Of a DNA stretch of 64,000 bases, positions 27,544-36,368 are shown piece after piece. Within the stretch, counting starts at the first letter, position 1. Every line of letters starts with the position of its first letter. The notes below the pieces were generated by a model. That model ran no database searches and was not told the origin of the DNA. It saw only the letters and a program-made list of their open reading frames with translations. The DNA is from Pseudomonadota bacterium (lineage in GTDB: Bacteria > Desulfobacterota > Desulfobacteria > Desulfobacterales > JAHIVH01): contig JAHIVH010000034.1 of NCBI GenBank assembly GCA_018816735.1, positions 62,001 to 126,000 of the forward strand, written 5' to 3'. The translations under genes and the position numbers were made by a program.

Positions 27544-28829
27544 GAAATCCGCCTTGTCAGTTTCAATAAAAATGTCGATGCCTTGATGTCCGTATCAAAC
27601 CGGTTTTCCTGAACAGAATAGCCGATGGCTTTCATGGTCAGAAGAAATCGTTGATATCCTTTATGCGCCTGGTCAAAAGACGCGTTCACATGGCCATAGA
27701 TTTCAAGCCGGACCGCATTTTTGGCATAATCGATTTTCATGACTTCAATGATCATATCGGTGGCGCAGGCAGAAGATATATCATTTACAATCTGCTTGAA
27801 AGAAGGCGCATTTTTGCTGAAGTAAACTTCTCTGACAAAGGAAAGCGTATCCTTGAAATCATCTGAAAGGGCAACAGGTTTGAAATCATCAGCCCTGTAC
27901 ATTCTTGACTCCAGTGAATGTATCGTTTCTTTCTGCGCGTTGGCTTTATCACGAAAATAGGTCCCGCCGCCTGCAAGACCAAGTATGGCAATGAAGATCA
28001 GAATATTCAACAGGGGGAGTATTCTTTCGGCATAATAGGCGATTTTGTCCAGCCCCGGAGACACGCTCGATGTGGCAGACTGCTTTTTAACCGCCCGGAT
28101 AAACGAGGCAACCGGCCTTTCCTTATCAAAAATAATTTCTTCTGCAGGATAGAGCTGCACTTTTTCCGTAAACGTATCTGCCCGGTCCGGTATCGGACTG
28201 CTGTCAATCCAGGTCAGGAGAGTTATACCCGCTACCTTGATCCGGTGATCCTGTTCGACCGTTTCAATGTCTTTTTTAACCGCATCCCACAGGTGTTCAA
28301 TCTGCTCCTCTTCTGTGGAAAACGCAACACATCTGTTGGCATACACCACTTTATCGCCGGCGCCAATGATGATGTCCGCAAACCGGTTGTGCTGAAAAAT
28401 GACGGCCTTATAATCCCCGCCCCTTTTTTTTCTTAATATGCCCAAAAGAATTTCATAGATGGGAAACAGCATGATCGCATCATTACTTTCCCGGACACGC
28501 TTTGTATATTCGTTATAAATATTTGTGGGAAGTGCAGTGAATAATATATCTGTGGCGCTGCTTCCTGCTTTTTTCTTCATATGGGGTATGACCGTCACAG
28601 GACCGTCAAATTCCCCTGCCTCCTGAAGTTTCTGGCGAACCACAAACTCTGCACTGGATGGCGGGGCATCCACGGTCATAAACCTGGAAACGGAAGAAAC
28701 CATATCCGTAACAAGCCACATGTTTCCCGAACTGCCCTTTAACTCCGGCACTTGAGAGAGAATGTTCCCCGAATACCAGTAGTTCACGCCATCCAGTTCA
28801 AACGCGTATTTCACATTCCCTGTGACCAT
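27540..28829 (-). CDS. MshI-like protein (PilM-type N-terminus, PilN-type C-terminus)
   Basis: The 429 residues divide into a cytoplasmic domain and a membrane-anchored periplasmic one. Residues 1-260 resemble the actin-like fold of PilM/GspL-cytoplasmic proteins (DYKAVIFQHNRFADIIIGAGD, EQIEHLWDAVKKDIETVEQD). A transmembrane helix at about residues 275-300 (ILPLLNILIFIAILGLAGGG) and a coiled coil (AQKETIHSLESRMY) follow. A PilN/Fims-like ferredoxin-like domain closes the protein (FKQIVNDISSACATDMIIEVMKIDYAK and following). MSHA clusters carry this PilM-PilN combination as MshI; it links the platform to the secretin. Its start shares one base with the stop of the PilO-like gene and its end overlaps the MshK-like gene. 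Confidence 0.75.
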   Translation of the reverse strand: MVTGNVKYAFELDGVNYWYSGNILSQVPELKGSSGNMWLVTDMVSSVSRFMTVDAPPSSAEFVVRQKLQEAGEFDGPVTVIPHMKKKAGSSATDILFTALPTNIYNEYTKRVRESNDAIMLFPIYEILLGILRKKRGGDYKAVIFQHNRFADIIIGAGDKVVYANRCVAFSTEEEQIEHLWDAVKKDIETVEQDHRIKVAGITLLTWIDSSPIPDRADTFTEKVQLYPAEEIIFDKERPVASFIRAVKKQSATSSVSPGLDKIAYYAERILPLLNILIFIAILGLAGGGTYFRDKANAQKETIHSLESRMYRADDFKPVALSDDFKDTLSFVREVYFSKNAPSFKQIVNDISSACATDMIIEVMKIDYAKNAVRLEIYGHVNASFDQAHKGYQRFLLTMKAIGYSVQENRFDTDIKASTFLLKLTRRIS

Positions 28830-29350
28830 TATTTTGTCCTTACCAGAAACGCCCCTTTTAATACCAGATCAATGTCATAGGCCTGATTCTCATCCGGATT
28901 CTGATTTTTTGAACTCTTTCCCGTTTTTTTCTGCCTGGCCTTGACCGTGTCTTCGTGAATCAGTTTTGTCTGAAGAGAAACCGGACTGAAATAATGACTG
29001 TATGATGTGGCACACTGGGAAAGAAGCTTCATGAAATCCTCAAATGCCACCTGGTCACTGATATTGACCGCGTAGTTTTCCCATCTTTCCCGGTCAAGCC
29101 CTTTGGAAACCGCTTTTTCCACAAACTGGTTGGCTTCGTTCACCAGGATCATTTTCTGTTCAGCCTGCTGTTTCTGCTGGCTCATCAGCCGCGTGCGAAC
29201 CCTTAAGTTGTCAATATGGGCTTTCCCGGCTTCATAGGCGTTATAGGATGTCAGAAAAAAATAAAACGCTCCGATAAATCCGGCAGAAAAAATAACAGCA
29301 GCAATATGATTTTTATTGGAAGCGATGATGACCTCTCCTTGCCAGTGCAA
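28829..29350 (-). CDS. MshJ/PilO-like inner-membrane protein
   Basis: The protein has a transmembrane helix (IAAVIFSAGFIGAFYFFLTSY), a coiled coil (about residues 40-70, NLRVRTRLMSQQKQQAEQKM) and a small domain of the PilO/GspM kind. The annotated start is TTG 29348-29350, one base after the pilin stop, which would depend on translational coupling. A good ribosome site (AAGGAGAGG) lies 6 codons inside the frame but only ATC codons follow it, so the true start is uncertain. The protein is expected to pair with the MshI-like protein in the alignment complex. It is the first assembly gene after the pilin. Confidence 0.7.
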   Translation of the reverse strand: MHWQGEVIIASNKNHIAAVIFSAGFIGAFYFFLTSYNAYEAGKAHIDNLRVRTRLMSQQKQQAEQKMILVNEANQFVEKAVSKGLDRERWENYAVNISDQVAFEDFMKLLSQCATSYSHYFSPVSLQTKLIHEDTVKARQKKTGKSSKNQNPDENQAYDIDLVLKGAFLVRTK

Positions 29351-29351
29351 T

Positions 29352-30008
29352 TTAAAAGGACAATTTCAGAATAGCCGCAGCATTCCCGGAAGGATCTGTT
29401 TCCGGAGACGGGAAATTATCAGGTGTGGGGTCAGCCGAAGTATAGTCCGCTGTATAGATAAAATCCCCCTCCTTCCCGTTCATGACCCCATCGATCACTT
29501 TGTCCCAGGCAATGGCCAGATCACCAGGGATGCCTGTAATGCGCATAAAATTTCCCAGCCGGGAAGGTGATTTTTTGGAATCAAACACAATCTCGATGAC
29601 ATTGTTTCTCCCGGTTGAATCCACATAGGTGACCTGGGTGGATTTGCCGGTAACCCCCTTGGGAAGCACTTCAAGCCCCACGGCTTTCAGCTGGGCATCG
29701 AGATTATCTGCGGATGCTCTGTCACAGAAACCATCTCGCCCGCTGCCTGCCGTAACACCATTATCCATATCATCCACATCCCCCAGGACCATTCCTGTGC
29801 GGTCGTAATAATTGTTATAGGTTTGCTGCCAGGCATTCAGGAACTTGGTATAGAGTTTTTTCTGCTCTCCACTCTTGATAATGTCTTTCCCTTTCACCAC
29901 AGCGCCGATGATGATACCGATGATGATCAGGACAATCGCCATTTCAATCAGTGTAAAGCCCCTGTTGTCCAAACCTTTTTTTCCGGCAAATGAAAAATCG
30001 CTTTTCAT
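29352..30008 (-). CDS. Type IV prepilin-like major pilin candidate (MshA-like)
   Basis: A 17-residue basic leader ends in glycine and is followed by the class III signal: NRG, cleavage, FTLIEMAIVLIIIGIIIGAVV with glutamate at mature position 5. The mature protein has about 200 residues and two cysteines (RDGFCDR is one). The segment AWQQTYNNYYDRTG and the aspartate-rich PSPETDPSG region lie in the globular head. A strong AGGAGG ribosome site precedes the ATG, as expected for a highly made subunit, and a 150-bp leader with a palindrome separates it from the adhesin gene upstream. It is the only ordinary-size pilin in the cluster and so the probable main fibre subunit. No prepilin peptidase gene is in the window. 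Confidence 0.88.
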   Translation of the reverse strand: MKSDFSFAGKKGLDNRGFTLIEMAIVLIIIGIIIGAVVKGKDIIKSGEQKKLYTKFLNAWQQTYNNYYDRTGMVLGDVDDMDNGVTAGSGRDGFCDRASADNLDAQLKAVGLEVLPKGVTGKSTQVTYVDSTGRNNVIEIVFDSKKSPSRLGNFMRITGIPGDLAIAWDKVIDGVMNGKEGDFIYTADYTSADPTPDNFPSPETDPSGNAAAILKLSF

Positions 30009-30101
30009 GAAGTCCTCCTGCCTGTTCTTTTGTAATGGTGATAATATTAAGTGACGATTTGCCGCATCCCATGGGTACAGTTTGTCTTATATCCAAACAT
30101 C

Positions 30102-30113
30102 GGCAAATTTGCC
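30102..30113. promoter_or_regulatory. Palindrome GGCAAATTTGCC in the pilin leader
   Basis: A perfect 12-bp palindrome lies in the 150-bp spacer upstream of the pilin gene. Its half CGGCAAAT (30101-30108) can also pair with ATTTGCCG around 30056-30063, about 37 bases away. It may be a regulator site or part of an attenuating hairpin between the adhesin and pilin genes. No T-run follows on the minus strand. Confidence 0.35.
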
Positions 30114-30158
30114 TGAAACCTTAGTCTTTTTTTAATGATGCCTGCTTGCTGAAAAAAT

Positions 30159-33100
30159 TCAGGGCGCATCAGCCCCGTTGCCGCTGATGTTGATCATATA
30201 GTACCCGGAAGAAACCTGGTTGTCTGTACAGGTGCTGTCCCTTCCGGTCAATTTGAACTGAAAACCCGACCCTGTGACAGAGGACCCGCTTTTCCTCACT
30301 GTTGCCACATTACCCGCCGCAGGCACGACCTCAAATCCGCCCGGATTCTGCGCCAGCCACTGCATGCTCCAGTTATCAAACGCCCCCATATACGGGCCTG
30401 AAACCGTAAAATCCGTACTGAAGTCGGATGTCGTGCATGCGTAGACCGCACCGGCGGCAGGCGAGACGGTCAGTGTGCCGTTATTTACCGTCAGGGTAAA
30501 TGTTTTTTGAACCGGATCACTCAGTCCGTCTGTCACGCTTACCGTGATATCATAGTTGCCAGAGCAGGATGAAATCGTGCCGTAGAGTCTTCCGTTATTG
30601 GCCTGGATGGACATGGGAATTTCAGATGCCACTATATCCCATCCATACCCACCGGGTGGTGGGATGCCGCCCACGGCGGTCAAGATGAATTCATAATCGC
30701 TGCCCATGGTTGTCGAAGCGATCACCGTGGTGAGGATCGACACTTCTGACAATAAGGCACAATCGCGATCGACAGCCATATCCGCCCGGATCTCGTTTTC
30801 CGCAAGCGCCCGGTTGTAGATTTTGAATTCATCGATCAGGCCGGTGAACCGGTAACCGGAATTATTGGATACCCCACTGATATGAAGATTGGGTCCCACA
30901 GATCGGTTGTACATGGTTCCTGCCCTGAGGGCCATTTGCTGGACCTCGCCATCAATGACAAGCATATTTTGGGCTGAATTGTTATTTGTGAAAATAGCAC
31001 CGACGTGATGCCAGTTATTTGCAAGAACAGCCGAAGCATTTGTGATCCCATAAACATCCCCGCCAAATGTATTGAACCCGAAGTTCCCACCAGAAAACCA
31101 AAGATCATAAGATGCCCAGCCCATCGGCATCTGGCTGTTTATACCTGACCATTTCATCCAGAACGTTGCCGTTGTCTGAGCATTTGGGGCTGTTGATACT
31201 TCATCAAGAGTTGTGACGTCAATAAAACTGGTTGTGTCCGGAAATTGACCGGAATAGCAGAGATGACTGTCAAGCTTGTTTATCGCCACTGCGCCATTGG
31301 GAATTCCCGTATTGTTTCTGCCCGATGAATCGGTCACATCAAACGTCGCCCAGGAGTCTTCATCCATCCGGTATTCGGCCACCAGGGCATCCAGATAACA
31401 ATCCCCGGAACAGTACGACGGTATATCACCATACAGGTCTGTGATTTCCGCCTGGGTCAGTTCGCGATTCAATACCATGACTTCATCGATCAGCCCCAGA
31501 AAGCCGTAAATGCTGTTGGCATAATAACCGCCAATCACAAAGGTTTCCGCATCGTAAATATCTGTTGTGGGATTATTGACAGCAGTTGTTTTTAGTACGC
31601 CATCCACATAGATTCTGCCGCCGTTTGCCGTGCTGTACGTGTATACCGCATGATGCCATTTGTTATCATTGTAAAGGGTTGCCGAGTAATCGGCGCTTCC
31701 GCCCCTCACCCCGGTGTCACTCGTCACCCAGCCTCTCAAGGACCCATCAGGATCATAGCAGAGGGCAGTGCTCCAGTTGGAACTTCCGGCTGCATCGGAG
31801 AATTCGATCAGCCGGGGATAGGTGCCCCCGCCGCCCGGAGATTTGAACCAGCAGACCAGGGATACCTGGTCTGTAAACACCATGATGTCGTCACCGGTCA
31901 ATACCCGGCTGACTATTTTGTCATCTGCGCCATCAAAGGATGCGGCCCGGCATACTTTTCCGGTATGCACGGCCTTCACACCGCCCATGGCCTTTCCAAA
32001 ATGATTGTCATCTCCCAGGGAATCCACCACATCAAAAAGGCTTCCGGACCATGTATCGCATTCGTCAAAGTGCCATTCCGCCTGCATGCCCGCCAAAACC
32101 GGCGGAGAAATGGCATCTGCCGTAACAGTGACCACCATGGTCATTTCACTGGTATTATCTGCCAGGCAATCAGCATCTTTGGCCGAGAGTATAAATGTGT
32201 ATGGCTTGGCGCCGGTTGTTGTGGCGCCGTCTTTTTTCAGGACACAGGTCTCATCGCCTGTGGATACGACCGCAAATCCATCCGCACCACCGGTGTCAAG
32301 GGTCCAGGTGATGGTTCCCAGATGCTCACCGATGATTTTAAATGTTTCCTCCTGACGGGGATCGCTCCAGGTGAAATCCGCGTTTCCGTCACCGCTGGTT
32401 CTTAAAATATCAAGATCGGACACCACCTCTATGGTAAACGCTTTGGTTGTCACGGTAGGGTCAGGAGAATTGGAGTCGGTCAGTTGCACGGAAATGGTGT
32501 ACGTTCCGGGGCATTGATCCAGGGTGCCTGATATGTCACCGTCATAGGGATGGATATAAAAATCGGCAAAGCCCCCTTTGGGGTCTCCTGCGTATGTCGG
32601 GTCCCATTCCCATTCCGTGCTGCCCACACATCCTGCAGATGATGTCAGGCCCATGTTAATTGCGCTGTTTATATAACCGGTATAGGGTATTGTATTGTCT
32701 GATGCAATGATACAATTCGGATCTGCGCATTTGGAAAAGGTGGCACACTTGGGGTCATCACAATCTGTTCCCTCTACACCATCATCATCTATCCTATTAT
32801 CGCAGGTGCCGCAATAGACACTTTCAGTGTCAGCACACCCCGTAGGCGTTCCCTGGTCGTCTCCCTTACAATTTTTTCCAAAAAGATCATTGAATTCCTT
32901 CTTACGCAGAATATCATCATACGAGTCATCCAGGGTTTTGTTGGGGTTTTCAAAATGAATATCCGGAGGCTTGCCGTTTTCGCCATCCAACAAACCGTTT
33001 ATGCCATCTTTATCAGAAGGACCACCGCTTAAAATCACATAGGCCACATTTAAGAAGGTTCCCCCATCCTGTTCCACATTCAATTTCGTATCATCAGATA

Positions 33101-33611
33101 TACCGTCGGCAATATTTTTAATAGGTATCTTCAGGTAATTACACACCTCATCTGCTGTTGGAATTCTAATCATGTCCTCATTAACCGCGTATCTGATCCT
33201 ATTACGCCAGTTGTCTTCTGCTGATGTAATTCCGATGGATTTAAAGGGCAGGTACCCTGAATAGCTGTCACATGTATCATCACTGGGATCTTCTGTCCCA
33301 CCGTCGTCTCTGTTCTCAAAACCGTAAGGATCAACATTGGGATCCAAAGCCGAATTTGGCTTAAGATCCGTATCCGGGCACGGACACCTGCCTTTTATCA
33401 CAATATACGCCTCAAGAGACCGGTCCACATTATCAATAATCGCTTCGGCTTTTTTGATTTTACCGGTCTGGATAACAGATGGCATGGTCGTTGCCATGAT
33501 TGAAATGATAATCCCGATGATGACCATTACAACGGCCATCTCGACCAGGGAAAACCCCTGCATGGATCTATGGCTGAAAATGCCCCAGGACACTACGGTT
33601 CTTTTTTCCAT
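30159..33611 (-). CDS. Giant prepilin-like adhesin with two LamG domains (MshQ-like tip protein)
   Basis: The 1150-residue protein has a type IV prepilin leader: a 19-residue basic leader ending MQG, then FSLVEMAVVMVIIGIIISIM with E at position 5. A cysteine-rich segment follows (about residues 265-300, CGTCDNRIDDDG..GTDCDDPKCA), like calcium-binding MopE/TSP3-type repeats. Ig-like putative-Ig repeats lie near 340-400 (TYTISVQLTDSNS) and 960-1040 (YDITVSVTDGLSD). Two LamG/ConA-like domains lie at about 505-720 and 745-940, each ending LIDE(V/F)x(V/I)xNR(E/A)L. The protein is probably incorporated at the pilus tip and binds a surface or glycan. It is the first gene of the cluster. MshQ also carries ConA-like domains, but usually without being this large in other clusters; I cannot check. 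ATG 33611 has AAGGA 11 bases upstream. Confidence 0.88.
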   Translation of the reverse strand: MEKRTVVSWGIFSHRSMQGFSLVEMAVVMVIIGIIISIMATTMPSVIQTGKIKKAEAIIDNVDRSLEAYIVIKGRCPCPDTDLKPNSALDPNVDPYGFENRDDGGTEDPSDDTCDSYSGYLPFKSIGITSAEDNWRNRIRYAVNEDMIRIPTADEVCNYLKIPIKNIADGISDDTKLNVEQDGGTFLNVAYVILSGGPSDKDGINGLLDGENGKPPDIHFENPNKTLDDSYDDILRKKEFNDLFGKNCKGDDQGTPTGCADTESVYCGTCDNRIDDDGVEGTDCDDPKCATFSKCADPNCIIASDNTIPYTGYINSAINMGLTSSAGCVGSTEWEWDPTYAGDPKGGFADFYIHPYDGDISGTLDQCPGTYTISVQLTDSNSPDPTVTTKAFTIEVVSDLDILRTSGDGNADFTWSDPRQEETFKIIGEHLGTITWTLDTGGADGFAVVSTGDETCVLKKDGATTTGAKPYTFILSAKDADCLADNTSEMTMVVTVTADAISPPVLAGMQAEWHFDECDTWSGSLFDVVDSLGDDNHFGKAMGGVKAVHTGKVCRAASFDGADDKIVSRVLTGDDIMVFTDQVSLVCWFKSPGGGGTYPRLIEFSDAAGSSNWSTALCYDPDGSLRGWVTSDTGVRGGSADYSATLYNDNKWHHAVYTYSTANGGRIYVDGVLKTTAVNNPTTDIYDAETFVIGGYYANSIYGFLGLIDEVMVLNRELTQAEITDLYGDIPSYCSGDCYLDALVAEYRMDEDSWATFDVTDSSGRNNTGIPNGAVAINKLDSHLCYSGQFPDTTSFIDVTTLDEVSTAPNAQTTATFWMKWSGINSQMPMGWASYDLWFSGGNFGFNTFGGDVYGITNASAVLANNWHHVGAIFTNNNSAQNMLVIDGEVQQMALRAGTMYNRSVGPNLHISGVSNNSGYRFTGLIDEFKIYNRALAENEIRADMAVDRDCALLSEVSILTTVIASTTMGSDYEFILTAVGGIPPPGGYGWDIVASEIPMSIQANNGRLYGTISSCSGNYDITVSVTDGLSDPVQKTFTLTVNNGTLTVSPAAGAVYACTTSDFSTDFTVSGPYMGAFDNWSMQWLAQNPGGFEVVPAAGNVATVRKSGSSVTGSGFQFKLTGRDSTCTDNQVSSGYYMINISGNGADAP

Positions 33612-33827
33612 TGTCAGGATATCCTTATCTCCCTAGAAACACCGTTTCATCGATATACTTCATATATCCATAAGCAATAATCAAATACCCGTTGATTTTG
33701 TTTTTAAAAATATACAATAAAAACAGAATGATGTCAAACGATAGGATGATATTTAAAAATAAATTCCCAATGCCTCATTCTGGCTGACACTCAGAAAATT
33801 TCAAATACGGCTCATCCCCGTCCTTAC

Positions 33828-34388
33828 TCAAAATCCTGCTTTGGAATCGCCTTTTCCCCAGATCTCTTTCAGGAAATGATCCCTGCCGGAGCCGGTCCGG
33901 TACATTTTGTAATGAAGGGCATTTTTCCGAAAATAGTCCTGATGATACGCCTCAGCCGGATAAAACCGGTCCATGGGCAGAATATCGGTGACGATCGGTC
34001 GGGCAAACCGGCCGGAGTCGCCAAACGACTGTCTCACATCAAGGGCGATCTGCTTCTGTGTCTCATCATGATAAAAAACCGCCGTGCGATACTGTGGTCC
34101 CCTGTCTGCAAACTGACCTCCGGGATCTGTGGGGTCCACATGCCTGAAAAAGTGTTCCACGAGTTTCCGGTAGGTAATTTTCTGAGGATCGTAATGCACC
34201 TGTGCCACCTCAAGATGACCTGTGCCGCCACCTGAAACCTCCTCATAGGTCGGGTTTTCTTTCCTGCCGCCAGCATAGCCGGACACAACCGCCTTCACAC
34301 CGCCCAGTTTTTCAAAATCCGACGCCACACACCAGAAACACCCCCCTGCAAACGTGGCAATCTCAAGATGATTATTTTTTTCATTCAT
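33828..34388 (-). CDS. msrA: Peptide methionine sulfoxide reductase MsrA
   Basis: The 186-residue protein has the catalytic motif GGCFWCV near its N-terminus, then VVSGYAGG, NPTYEEVSGGGTGHLEVAQV, FFRHVDPTDPGGQFADRGPQYRT (split here by one line of reading) and FYPAEAYHQDYF, all characteristic of MsrA. It reduces methionine-S-sulfoxide in proteins with thioredoxin, using the N-terminal cysteine. I see no second C-terminal resolving cysteine pair, so a one-cysteine or alternative recycling type is possible. It stands alone on the minus strand, between the pilus cluster and the divergent DsrE/desulfoferrodoxin group. Confidence 0.96.
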   Translation of the reverse strand: MNEKNNHLEIATFAGGCFWCVASDFEKLGGVKAVVSGYAGGRKENPTYEEVSGGGTGHLEVAQVHYDPQKITYRKLVEHFFRHVDPTDPGGQFADRGPQYRTAVFYHDETQKQIALDVRQSFGDSGRFARPIVTDILPMDRFYPAEAYHQDYFRKNALHYKMYRTGSGRDHFLKEIWGKGDSKAGF

Positions 34389-34639
34389 GATCGTATTTTT
34401 TCCTTATCCCTGTTGCCTTTTTTAAATGAATTTTCTATAGTCACATCCGTGTATTTTTATGCAATGACTTTGCCATATCTGATCTGCACATAATTTTAAT
34501 TTCAGGCATGATTTTTGAATTAATATTAGCCACCTGATCCAGACAATCTGTTTGAATGATCAGTTTTGACCCATGAATCAAAGTAAACGAATTTTAATGA
34601 CCATTTTTATTTAGCGCTTAATAGATAAGGGAAATAGCA

Positions 34640-34987
34640 ATGAAAAAAGTTGCACTGTTCGTATTTAATGGAGATCCCATGTGTTTCATTCATGTCCTTC
34701 TGAATGCCATTGATATGGCAGACAAGGGATATGACGTTAAAACCGTTATCGAAGGTTCTGCCACCAAACTTCTCCCTGAGCTTGCCAAAGAAGGAAACCC
34801 GCTTCACGCGCTCTGGGAAAAGGCAAAAGAAAAAAAACTGATACAAGGTGTCTGCAAAGCATGCGCCAATAAAATGGGCACTTTAGCATCTGCAACAGAG
34901 CAGGGGCTTTCGCTCCTTGGCGATATGTCCGGGCATCCCGCCATATCAGGATTCAGAGATGAAGGATGGGAGATCATAACGTTTTAA
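34640..34987 (+). CDS. DsrE-like family small protein
   Basis: The 115-residue protein has the DsrE/F-like flavodoxin-type layout: KKVALFVFNGDPMCFIHVLLNA at the start, DMADKGYDVKTVIEG, then a C-terminal VCKACANKM segment with two cysteines three apart. Small DsrE-like proteins are common in sulfate reducers and are thought to bind or relay sulfur, but this subgroup (often called cytoplasmic protein) has no proven function. AAGGGAAA precedes the ATG. It lies 64 bases upstream of desulfoferrodoxin on the same strand, so a shared transcript in a redox-stress group is plausible. Confidence 0.7.
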   Translation: MKKVALFVFNGDPMCFIHVLLNAIDMADKGYDVKTVIEGSATKLLPELAKEGNPLHALWEKAKEKKLIQGVCKACANKMGTLASATEQGLSLLGDMSGHPAISGFRDEGWEIITF

Positions 34988-35051
34988 AGTTCCTTCATAT
35001 ATCGATCATATTCAGTAACATTCACAAAATAATTAAAGAAAGGAGATTAAA

Positions 35052-35426
35052 ATGGCTCAAAGACTGGCAGTTTTTAAATGCGGCGTATGTGGACATATCA
35101 TTGAAGTGATGCATAAAGGAGAGGGAACCCTTGTATGCTGCGGAAAAGATATGTTGTTCATGGATGAAAATACGGTTGACGCAGCCAAAGAGAAACACGT
35201 TCCGGTTATCGAGATGATCGATGGCGGCGTTAAAGTGAAAGTCGGCGAAGTGGCCCATCCCATGGAAGAGAAGCATTACATCGAATGGATTGAAATCATC
35301 GCAGACAACAAGGTATACCAAAAGTATCTGAAGCCGGGCGACAAACCGGAAGCCGTCTTCAAGATTGACGCGAAAACCGTCACAGCCAGAGAATACTGCA
35401 ACCTTCACGGACATTGGAAAAAATAG
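35052..35426 (+). CDS. dfx: Desulfoferrodoxin (superoxide reductase, 2Fe type)
   Basis: The 124 residues contain both iron sites. The N-terminal desulforedoxin-like center I has KCGVCG and CCGKDM (C-x2-C and CC). The catalytic center II has histidines in KHVPVIE and [15 protein letters not shown], and CNLHGHW near the C-terminus supplies the thiolate and a histidine. The enzyme reduces superoxide to peroxide without making oxygen, using electrons from rubredoxin; it is typical of sulfate reducers. Strong ribosome site AAAGGAG. A perfect 11-bp terminator-type stem follows 32 bases after the stop. Confidence 0.97.
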   Translation: MAQRLAVFKCGVCGHIIEVMHKGEGTLVCCGKDMLFMDENTVDAAKEKHVPVIEMIDGGVKVKVGEVAHPMEEKHYIEWIEIIADNKVYQKYLKPGDKPEAVFKIDAKTVTAREYCNLHGHWKK

Positions 35427-35458
35427 ATTTTCAATGACAATCATCTAAAAGCAAAAAG

Positions 35459-35492
35459 GAAGCCATTTGGAGTGATGTTTTCAAATGGCTTC
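35459..35492 (+). terminator. Probable intrinsic terminator after desulfoferrodoxin
   Basis: GAAGCCATTTG (35459-35469) pairs perfectly with CAAATGGCTTC (35482-35492) around a 12-base loop, followed by TTTC. The trailing T-run is short, so termination may be partial and allow read-through to the rhodanese-ferritin gene 24 bases further on. Confidence 0.7.
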
Positions 35493-35516
35493 TTTCAATA
35501 ATCGAGGAACGAAAAA

Positions 35517-36347
35517 TTGCGCTGGAAACAATTTTTTACACCGGTCAAACTGATAGATGCCAATCAGGTGCGTGATCTGATAAAGGAAACCGATTCTCAC
35601 CATATGACCATTCTGGATGTGAGGCAACCCAATGAGTATGAAGAGGGTCATATCCCTGGGGCAACACTCATTCCCCTTCCTCAACTGGATAAACGGTTTC
35701 ATGAGATCGATCCTTCAAAGCAAACGATCGTTTACTGCGCCATTGGGGGAAGGAGCAGGATTGCCGCCCAGTTTCTTGCCGGAAACGGATTTGGAAAACT
35801 CATCAATCTTTCAGGTGGATTCAAGGCGTGGAACGGAGAATCTGCCTATGGCAGGGAAAAGGAAGGACTTGAACTGTTTTCGGGAAATGAATCTCCGGAA
35901 AAAACATTAGGCCTGGCATACTCTCTGGAACAGGGTTTACATGACTTTTATGTGACCATGGAGGAAAAAGTAAACAACAACGACGCCCAGCAGATGTTCC
36001 GCAAATTATCATCCGTGGAACTGATTCATCAGGACCGGATTTACCTGGAATATATGGAACTGACAAAAAACGGGGTTTCAAAAAAGACGTTTGTAAACAC
36101 GATCGTTTCCGATGTGATGGAAGGTGGTCTTACAACGGAAGAATACATCCGCATGTTCAACCCGGATATGACTTCCCCAAGAGAAATTACGGAAATTGCC
36201 ATGTCCATCGAAGCCCAGGCACTGGACCTCTATTTCAGGGCGGCAAAAAATGCGTCTGATGAAAGAAGCCGGACCTTCCTTTTAAAAATTGCGGACGAAG
36301 AGCGTATTCACCTGGCAGAGTTGGGAAAACTCATGGAACGGATATAA
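35517..36347 (+). CDS. Rhodanese / ferritin-like (rubrerythrin-type) fusion protein
   Basis: The first half (about residues 10-110) is a rhodanese domain: TILDVRQPNEYEEGHIPGA, then the active-site loop YCAIGGRSR with cysteine and the CxxGxR pattern, and LSGGFKAWNG. The second half (about 125-275) is a four-helix ferritin-like domain with metal ligands in YSLEQGLHDFYVTM, SVELIHQDRI, MSIEAQALDLYFRA and ADEERIHLAELG (ExxH). Such fusions are thought to link sulfur transfer to peroxide or oxygen detoxification. The start is TTG 35517, supported by GAGGAA 7 bases upstream; no ATG fits. It lies in the desulfoferrodoxin group, 21 bases before the next flavoprotein gene. Confidence 0.87.
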   Translation: MRWKQFFTPVKLIDANQVRDLIKETDSHHMTILDVRQPNEYEEGHIPGATLIPLPQLDKRFHEIDPSKQTIVYCAIGGRSRIAAQFLAGNGFGKLINLSGGFKAWNGESAYGREKEGLELFSGNESPEKTLGLAYSLEQGLHDFYVTMEEKVNNNDAQQMFRKLSSVELIHQDRIYLEYMELTKNGVSKKTFVNTIVSDVMEGGLTTEEYIRMFNPDMTSPREITEIAMSIEAQALDLYFRAAKNASDERSRTFLLKIADEERIHLAELGKLMERI

Positions 36348-36368
36348 TCGTAAAGGAAAAGTGATGTC

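Noticed and set aside
18923..33611. Type II secretion system instead of an MSHA pilus
   Set aside because: Gene order (I/J/K/L/N/E/G/M), the MshEN ATPase and the single main pilin fit MSHA better, and the usual set of four minor pseudopilins is absent.
30159..33611. Autotransporter or RTX-type adhesin
   Set aside because: The N-terminus is a prepilin leader with the E5 residue, and no beta-barrel or RTX nonapeptides are present.
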